From: Spartobacteria bacterium UBA5019
GTDB lineage: Bacteria > Verrucomicrobiota > Verrucomicrobiia > Chthoniobacterales > Terrimicrobiaceae
Assembly: GCA_002396485.1 (NCBI GenBank)
Contig: DGXZ01000016.1
Coordinates: forward strand, 1 to 27,579
Direction: 5' to 3'
Length of the DNA stretch: 27,579 bases
The notes under the pieces are model-generated. The model did no database searches, was not told the DNA's origin, and worked only from the letters and a program-made list of their open reading frames with translations. Positions 23,897 to 27,579 of the stretch are shown here, in pieces (within the stretch, counting starts at the first letter, position 1; each line of letters begins with the position of its first letter). The position numbers were made by a program, and so were the translations under genes.

Positions 23897-24227
23897 GCGA
23901 GACAAGGGCCTGAAGACTCCGCGAGACAAGCCGCTGAATCGAGTGCAATTTTTCAAATTCAAGACAAAGAATCTCTCACTGTAACTAGGTAGCAGGAAAT
24001 TCAAGCCGAGGTCGTGCTTTGAGAATGTCCCAGCCGGATCGAACCCCGCGATGGCAAGAAGCTGGTCGCCGTCCGCCTAGCTTGTAGCAAGATGCCGCGA
24101 CCCGATCTCTCAAGCACTCAAGCGCTAGTCGGCGAGGAGTTCGTCGAACTGGCATTCCGGACGCAAATCAGGTATTTCATTTTTTATTGAAGCGCTTGAA
24201 GTCTTCTGTTTTTCTGCTGCGCACAAC

Positions 24228-24737
24228 ATGCAAGTCGCTCCCGCCACGCTCGAGATCAAGGCCGAATCGCTGTCGGCCTTGGAGGTCGAGTCGATCGAAC
24301 TTTTCATTGGCTTTTTTAAACTGATCGGCCTGCAGAAGTCGGTGGGAGAGATTTATGGGCTGCTTTTCGTATCATCACGCGCCCTTGCGATGGATGACAT
24401 CATGACGCGGCTGGGAATCAGTCTGGGAGCGGCGAGTCAGGGGTTGAAGGTGCTGCGATCCGTCGGTGCGGTGAAGTCGGTTTACATGCCAGGCGACAGG
24501 CGGGATCACTATGTGGCGGACTTGGAGTTGAGCAAATTTGCGACGGCATTCATTCAGGAGGAGCTCAAACCCAGGCTGGATCGGGCTCTGGAGAGGATCG
24601 GCACGATGGAATCCCTCGCAAGCGGGATGGCACCCGAAGAGCGTTCGACTGCGGATGAGCGCCTGGAGCGCCTGAAGCACTGGCTGGAGCGAAGCGAGAG
24701 CATGCTGCCTTGGCTGTTGAAATTTTTAGTTAAATAA
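24228..24737 (+). CDS. GbsR/MarR-type winged-helix transcriptional regulator
   Basis: The 169-residue protein has the GbsR-branch MarR layout: an amphipathic N-terminal helix (ELFIGFFKLIGLQKSVGEIYGLLF), a winged helix-turn-helix (MDDIMTRLGISLGAASQGLKVLRSVGAV), the wing (GDRRDHYVAD), and a long C-terminal dimerisation helix. Such proteins in Gram-positives sense choline or repress glycine-betaine genes; in other phyla they often lie by polysaccharide genes. The next genes on the same strand are nucleotide-sugar genes, so control of that cluster is a reasonable inference. AAGCGCTT (24190-24197) lies in its leader, with a related AAGCGCT near 24119-24125, as possible self-regulatory sites. The start ATG has no clear ribosome binding site. 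Confidence 0.8.
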   Translation: MQVAPATLEIKAESLSALEVESIELFIGFFKLIGLQKSVGEIYGLLFVSSRALAMDDIMTRLGISLGAASQGLKVLRSVGAVKSVYMPGDRRDHYVADLELSKFATAFIQEELKPRLDRALERIGTMESLASGMAPEERSTADERLERLKHWLERSESMLPWLLKFLVK

Positions 24738-24873
24738 CCCGGCGTCGCCCTGCGCGGCAAACCTGTGACAAACGGGAAGACATTTTGGTTGGGATGTGGA
24801 CCGGTGGAATTTTTTCGCCGATGACCAAAGGCGGCAGCTTGTCCACTCTCGGAGCGCGAATGCAAAAATTCAA

Positions 24874-25377
24874 ATGGAATTGAGGAGCATCGAGGCGGTA
24901 GTAGGCACACTGAACGCGGCGGGTGTTCGGTATTTGATCGTCGGCGGCTTGGCGGTGATGGCGCATGGGTATCAGCGCACAACTGTTGATTTGGATTTGG
25001 TGGTGCAGCTTTTGCCGCAGAATCTTCTGACTGCATTGAAGTCACTCGGATCGCTTGGCTATCACCCCCGAATCCCCGTGTCTGCCCAGCAATTTGCCGA
25101 TCCCCTACAACGGGAGGAATGGCTCAGGGAGAAAGGGATGCTGGTTTTCCAATTGCACAGCGAGAATCACCGAACCACCCCGGTCGATATCTTTGTTTAC
25201 GAACCTTTCGACTTTGATACCGAATACGAGCAGGCGGTTTTGGAGCCACTTGCGCCTGGAATCGATGCGCGTATCATTCGTTTGGAGACTCTCTTGGAAA
25301 TGAAACGCGTCGCAAATCGCCTAAAAGACTTGGCGGATTTGGAGGCACTCCAAAAAATTGCCCCTTACAAAAAATGA
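24874..25377 (+). CDS. Small nucleotidyltransferase-fold protein (AbiEii/DUF6036-like)
   Basis: The 167-residue protein shows the minimal nucleotidyltransferase signature: LIVGGLAVMAHG (G24, G25) followed by TVDLDLVV (D39, D41), with a third acidic residue in TPVDIFV (D105). A C-terminal KRVANRLKDLADLEALQKI helix is common in this group. Such proteins include type IV toxin (AbiEii) and MNT-type antitoxin relatives, as well as uncharacterised genome-defence or stress proteins, so biochemical function is not predictable. ATG 24874 is chosen because the first helix starts there; the frame extends upstream to 24796 without family features. It overlaps the next small gene by 4 bases (ATGA), forming a pair. 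No firm promoter is visible in the 136 bases upstream. Confidence 0.75.
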   Translation: MELRSIEAVVGTLNAAGVRYLIVGGLAVMAHGYQRTTVDLDLVVQLLPQNLLTALKSLGSLGYHPRIPVSAQQFADPLQREEWLREKGMLVFQLHSENHRTTPVDIFVYEPFDFDTEYEQAVLEPLAPGIDARIIRLETLLEMKRVANRLKDLADLEALQKIAPYKK

Positions 25378-25574
25378 ATCCGGAGTTGGCAAATCACCCT
25401 GGCTGGAAATCGTGCACCTTCGAAGGTGCGGAATTGCATTCCCTGCTTCTTGGGCTGGAGACCTCCTTTCGAGAAAAAATCATTTGGATGGAGGAAATGC
25501 AGAAAATGCAAGAACGCTTCGCTCAAAACCGCCTCAAACGGCCGGGATCAAAGACCGAGCTTAAAATTCCATGA
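25374..25574 (+). CDS. Small helical partner protein of the nucleotidyltransferase (66 aa)
   Basis: This short protein starts with an ATGA overlap on the nucleotidyltransferase and ends in an ATGA overlap on rfbC, so it is translated in a chain with both. It reads as TFEGAELHSLLLG-like in the middle, then a helix SFREKIIWMEEMQKMQERFA with hydrophobic and charged residues spaced as in an amphipathic helix, and a basic end. Small proteins with the pattern FEGAxLxxL...FxEKLxWLEE are often found directly beside nucleotidyltransferase genes; this is recalled, not searched. A partner or antitoxin-like role is inferred from arrangement only. No known catalytic motif is present. Confidence 0.65.
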   Translation: MNPELANHPGWKSCTFEGAELHSLLLGLETSFREKIIWMEEMQKMQERFAQNRLKRPGSKTELKIP

Positions 25575-26122
25575 TAAAGTATCCGACAAAAATTGATGGG
25601 GCCTATCTCTTGCGTCCGCGTGTATTTGGTGACGCGCGGGGATTTTTTCTGGAGACTTGGAACAAGGAAACCTTCGCCAAGCTCGGGATTGATGCGGATT
25701 TCGTGCAGGACAATCACAGCCGATCGGCGAAGAATGTGCTGCGCGGGCTTCACTACCAGAGCGGCGATGCGGCGCAGGGAAAACTCGTGTGGGTCACTTC
25801 GGGAACGGTCTTCGATGTGCTCGTGGATTTGCGGGAAAGCTCGCCCACCTTTGGAAATTGGGACGGCTACATGCTGACGAGTGATGCCCACGAGCGCCTG
25901 TGGGTTCCGGCCGGTTGCGCACATGGTTTCTTGGTTGTGAGCGAGATGGCGGACTTCCACTACAAGTGCACAAATGTCTACGCACCGGCGACCGAGCGCG
26001 CCCTGTGTTGGAATGACCCCGCCATCGGCATCGACTGGCCCTTGGCCATCGGGATCGATCCGATTGTTTCACCGAAAGATGCCGATGCTGCTTCGTTCGC
26101 GGAGTGCGAGAAATATCTGTGA
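25571..26122 (+). CDS. rfbC: dTDP-4-dehydrorhamnose 3,5-epimerase
   Basis: RfbC/RmlC epimerises C3 and C5 of dTDP-4-keto-6-deoxy-glucose in dTDP-L-rhamnose synthesis. The 183-residue cupin shows GDARGFFLETW, FVQDNHSRSAKNVLRGLHYQ (catalytic H61), GTVFDVLVDLR, WVPAGCAHGF, the Tyr in DFHYKC (Y131) and the end block CWNDPAIGIDWP. Length and all landmarks are normal. Its ATG overlaps the stop codon of the 66-aa gene upstream, and its stop overlaps the GTG start of the next gene. This places a core sugar-nucleotide gene inside a chain of nucleotidyltransferase-type genes. rfbD follows after two further genes; rfbA and rfbB are not in the window. Confidence 0.95.
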   Translation: MIKYPTKIDGAYLLRPRVFGDARGFFLETWNKETFAKLGIDADFVQDNHSRSAKNVLRGLHYQSGDAAQGKLVWVTSGTVFDVLVDLRESSPTFGNWDGYMLTSDAHERLWVPAGCAHGFLVVSEMADFHYKCTNVYAPATERALCWNDPAIGIDWPLAIGIDPIVSPKDADAASFAECEKYL

Positions 26123-26436
26123 GGGCCGATTTAGATAGAGCCAAGTTGGAGGATTTCATGGAAGCCCTTGGTCAGCGCGAGCGAAGTGCGTTTATTCGAC
26201 GGGTTGGAGAGGTGGATTTCCGGCATTTTGATTTTTACAGTCAAGTGCTCGCCAAGCTGGAGCGTGGACATGAGCGCGACATGCTGGATGCGCGGGCTTT
26301 TGTGGCAGAAGGTTTGGTGGATCGGCAAAAGCTGCGGGATTTTTTTGAGGACATTCGCTCTTCACTTAAAAAATTTCCTGCGATCGATGAGGTAGCCTTC
26401 GCGACATCTGTGTATGATTTCTGCGATCAACCATGA
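26119..26436 (+). CDS. DUF6036-like nucleotidyltransferase with its catalytic core deleted (105 aa)
   Basis: The GTG at 26119 overlaps the rfbC stop (GTGA). The start RADLDRAKLEDFMEALGQ matches the N-terminal helix of DUF6036-like nucleotidyltransferases, in which it is normally followed by about 60-70 residues carrying the YLTGGATA-type Gly-Gly and DxD active site. Here it jumps directly to RERSAFIRRVGEVDFRHF, DFYSQVLAKLERGHERDMLDA and LRDFFEDIRSSLKKFPAID, the C-terminal half of the same family. The frame is kept, so a shortened protein without the catalytic motif would be made. This reading depends on remembered family sequences; an independent short protein is the alternative. An alternative GTG start is at 26104. 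Confidence 0.6.
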   Translation: MRADLDRAKLEDFMEALGQRERSAFIRRVGEVDFRHFDFYSQVLAKLERGHERDMLDARAFVAEGLVDRQKLRDFFEDIRSSLKKFPAIDEVAFATSVYDFCDQP

Positions 26437-26732
26437 CCCCTTCGCCTGCTGAAATCATGCGGTTGCCTGGCGGGGAGAGAATGCTCCAAGGACTTCAGGA
26501 CTGGTGCGAGGGGCGGACCACGATCAATTCCTGCCTTGTCGTCATCGCCTTCGGGAAATTCCGCGCAGCCGGTCTCGTGTCTGGTGAGGCTCCCTTCCCG
26601 GAAGCCGAGCTGGTCCTCTATGATCTGTTGAAAAAAGAAGGCCGCAACGCCTACGGACGCTACAATTCCCTCATCCGAGAACTCGTTTCCTTCGGTCGCG
26701 CGCTGACTCGCGCTCAGCGCGGCAGACCTTAA
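26433..26732 (+). CDS. Conserved hypothetical protein, partner of the preceding gene (99 aa)
   Basis: This protein overlaps the preceding gene by ATGA. It opens with MTPSPAEIMRLPGGERMLQGL, then has a strand-helix piece SCLVVIAFGKFRAAGL, and ends with a helical segment around YGRYNSLIRELVSFGRAL. I recall similar 90-110-residue proteins (pattern PGGExxxxGLxDL...SLLVxIAxPRLRxxGL...RYNxLLRRLVSFExAL) adjacent to DUF6036-type nucleotidyltransferases, so it may be the second half of a two-gene module. No membrane segment, signal peptide or catalytic motif is seen. Function unknown. Confidence 0.65.
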   Translation: MTPSPAEIMRLPGGERMLQGLQDWCEGRTTINSCLVVIAFGKFRAAGLVSGEAPFPEAELVLYDLLKKEGRNAYGRYNSLIRELVSFGRALTRAQRGRP

Positions 26733-26777
26733 AAACAAAAGCTCTCCTCATCCCACCCGCAACTCTCCGTGCTCTCT

Positions 26778-27579
26778 GTGGTCAATTCCCATTCGCTTAA
26801 AACACCCCGCTTTTTAGTCACTGGTGCCAATGGCCAGCTCGGTTTTGAGCTCCAGCGCGCGCTGTCTCCGCTCGGCGAAGTGGTGGCCTGCGGACGAGAT
26901 GTCTGCGACCTCTCGACTCCCGACTCGATCCGCGCCGCCGTGCGCGCGGCCAAGCCGGATGTGATCTTCAGCGCTGGCGCCTACACGGCTGTGGATAAAG
27001 CCGAGTCCGAGCCGGATCTGGCGTGCGCTGTCAATGCCAGCGCTCCCGGAATCCTCGGCGAGGAGGGCGCGAAACTCGGCGCACTCGTCATCCACTATTC
27101 GACCGACTATGTCTTCGATGGAACTAAACCATTCGCCTATTGCGAAGAGGACGCCACGAACCCGCTCGGCGTCTACGGCAAAACCAAGCTGGAAGGCGAA
27201 AATGCACTAACTGCCAGTGGTGCCGATCACCTCATTTTTCGCACAAGCTGGGTCTTCGGCGCGCACGGAAAAAACTTCATCAAAACCATCCTCCGTCTCG
27301 CTTCCAGTCGAGACGAACTCCGCATCGTCGCCGACCAGTTCGGCGCCCCCACTGGAGCCGCATTCCTCGCTGATGCCTCAGTGCACATCGCCGTGCGCTA
27401 TCTTCGCGATGACAGGAAAAATTTCCCCTTGGGCCTCTACCATCTGGCCGCCGGTGGGGAAACAAGCTGGCATGGCTTCGCTCGCCGCATCATCGCAAAA
27501 GCCACCGCTGCCAACCTAAAACTCCAAGCCAACCTCGACCGCATCCTGCCAATTCCCGCCGCTGAATATCCCACCCCCG
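26778..27579 (+). CDS. rfbD: dTDP-4-dehydrorhamnose reductase, partial (3' end cut by window edge)
   Basis: RfbD/RmlD performs the last step of dTDP-L-rhamnose synthesis, the NAD(P)H reduction at C4. The Rossmann loop FLVTGANGQLG is at residues 12-22. AGAYTAVDKAES, then HYSTDYVFDG and the catalytic YGKTK (Y133, K137) follow, with LIFRTSWVFG and ADQFGAPTGA after them. The family is near 290-300 residues, so about 25-35 residues are lost past the window edge. No ATG is near the start; GTG at 26778 or GTG at 26769 are in frame and equally supported. It lies 45 bases after the 99-aa gene, in the same direction as rfbC, and probably belongs to the same operon. Confidence 0.92.
   Translation, partial: MVNSHSLKTPRFLVTGANGQLGFELQRALSPLGEVVACGRDVCDLSTPDSIRAAVRAAKPDVIFSAGAYTAVDKAESEPDLACAVNASAPGILGEEGAKLGALVIHYSTDYVFDGTKPFAYCEEDATNPLGVYGKTKLEGENALTASGADHLIFRTSWVFGAHGKNFIKTILRLASSRDELRIVADQFGAPTGAAFLADASVHIAVRYLRDDRKNFPLGLYHLAAGGETSWHGFARRIIAKATAANLKLQANLDRILPIPAAEYPTP

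Noticed and set aside
22445..23992. 515-codon plus-strand frame across recQ
   Set aside because: It is antisense to a complete RecQ with helicase, zinc and HRDC parts.
24037..24048. T-loop-like GGTTCGATCC on the minus strand, possible tRNA
   Set aside because: The flanking bases do not form a 5-bp T stem, and no acceptor, D or anticodon arm could be placed around it.
24125..24307. 60-codon minus-strand frame ending ECQFDELLAD
   Set aside because: Its upstream half is antisense to the start of the GbsR-like gene and it has no ribosome binding site or known family match.

Overview
The window looks like chromosomal DNA from a member of the Verrucomicrobiota (PVC superphylum). This is an inference, resting on the long, insertion-bearing form of IspG, a lysine/alanine-repeat histone H1-like protein, a GbsR/MarR-type regulator, a Corynebacterium-family glycogen synthase, mostly weak Shine-Dalgarno sites, and moderately high GC. 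No rRNA, tRNA, CRISPR array or intact insertion sequence was seen.

Layout. (1) 1-1300, minus strand: a secreted six-hairpin glycosidase cut by the left edge. It has a sigma70-like promoter overlapped by a perfect palindrome, and a leader that still encodes an in-frame PA14-like stub. (2) 1485-1882, minus strand: an AKK-repeat DNA-binding protein with its own terminator, its own promoter and two perfect DnaA-box-like 9-mers beside the promoter. (3) 1941-3962, minus strand: the overlapping operon yicC-gmk-coaC (RNA turnover, GMP kinase, coenzyme A synthesis). (4) 4058-7194, plus strand: rseP-ispG (site-2 protease, isoprenoid synthesis). (5) 7316-8039: a decayed restriction-modification locus in which a Mod fragment is joined to the C-terminal nuclease domain of a type III Res subunit. 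(6) 8173-8520, minus strand: a small PepSY-like lipoprotein, divergent from (7) 8737-17786, a complete RND efflux operon (outer-membrane lipoprotein, membrane-fusion lipoprotein, two tandem HAE1-type pumps). (8) 17809-21086, plus strand: GNAT-like protein, fabG, sixA and a GlgA/GlgM-type glycosyltransferase. (9) 21192-22063: an AT-richer patch with a small membrane protein and about 480 bases without a recognisable gene. (10) 22064-23896, minus strand: recQ. (11) 24228-27579, plus strand: a GbsR-like regulator, then a polysaccharide-precursor run in which rfbC sits between two small nucleotidyltransferase-type modules, with rfbD leaving the right edge.

How the genes work together. The efflux block encodes every part of a tripartite pump, with two non-identical inner-membrane subunits that could form a mixed trimer as in MdtBC. 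rfbC and rfbD are two of the four dTDP-L-rhamnose genes; rfbA and rfbB are not in the window. From 24874 to 26732 five genes are chained by 4-base start/stop overlaps, so the nucleotidyltransferase-like genes are probably co-translated with rfbC.

The least ordinary features are the rfbC operon with its embedded nucleotidyltransferase/small-protein pair and a second nucleotidyltransferase gene that appears to have lost its catalytic core by an in-frame internal deletion, the Mod-Res fusion relic, and the DnaA-box pair at the promoter of the histone-like gene. All family assignments come from reading motifs, not from database searches.
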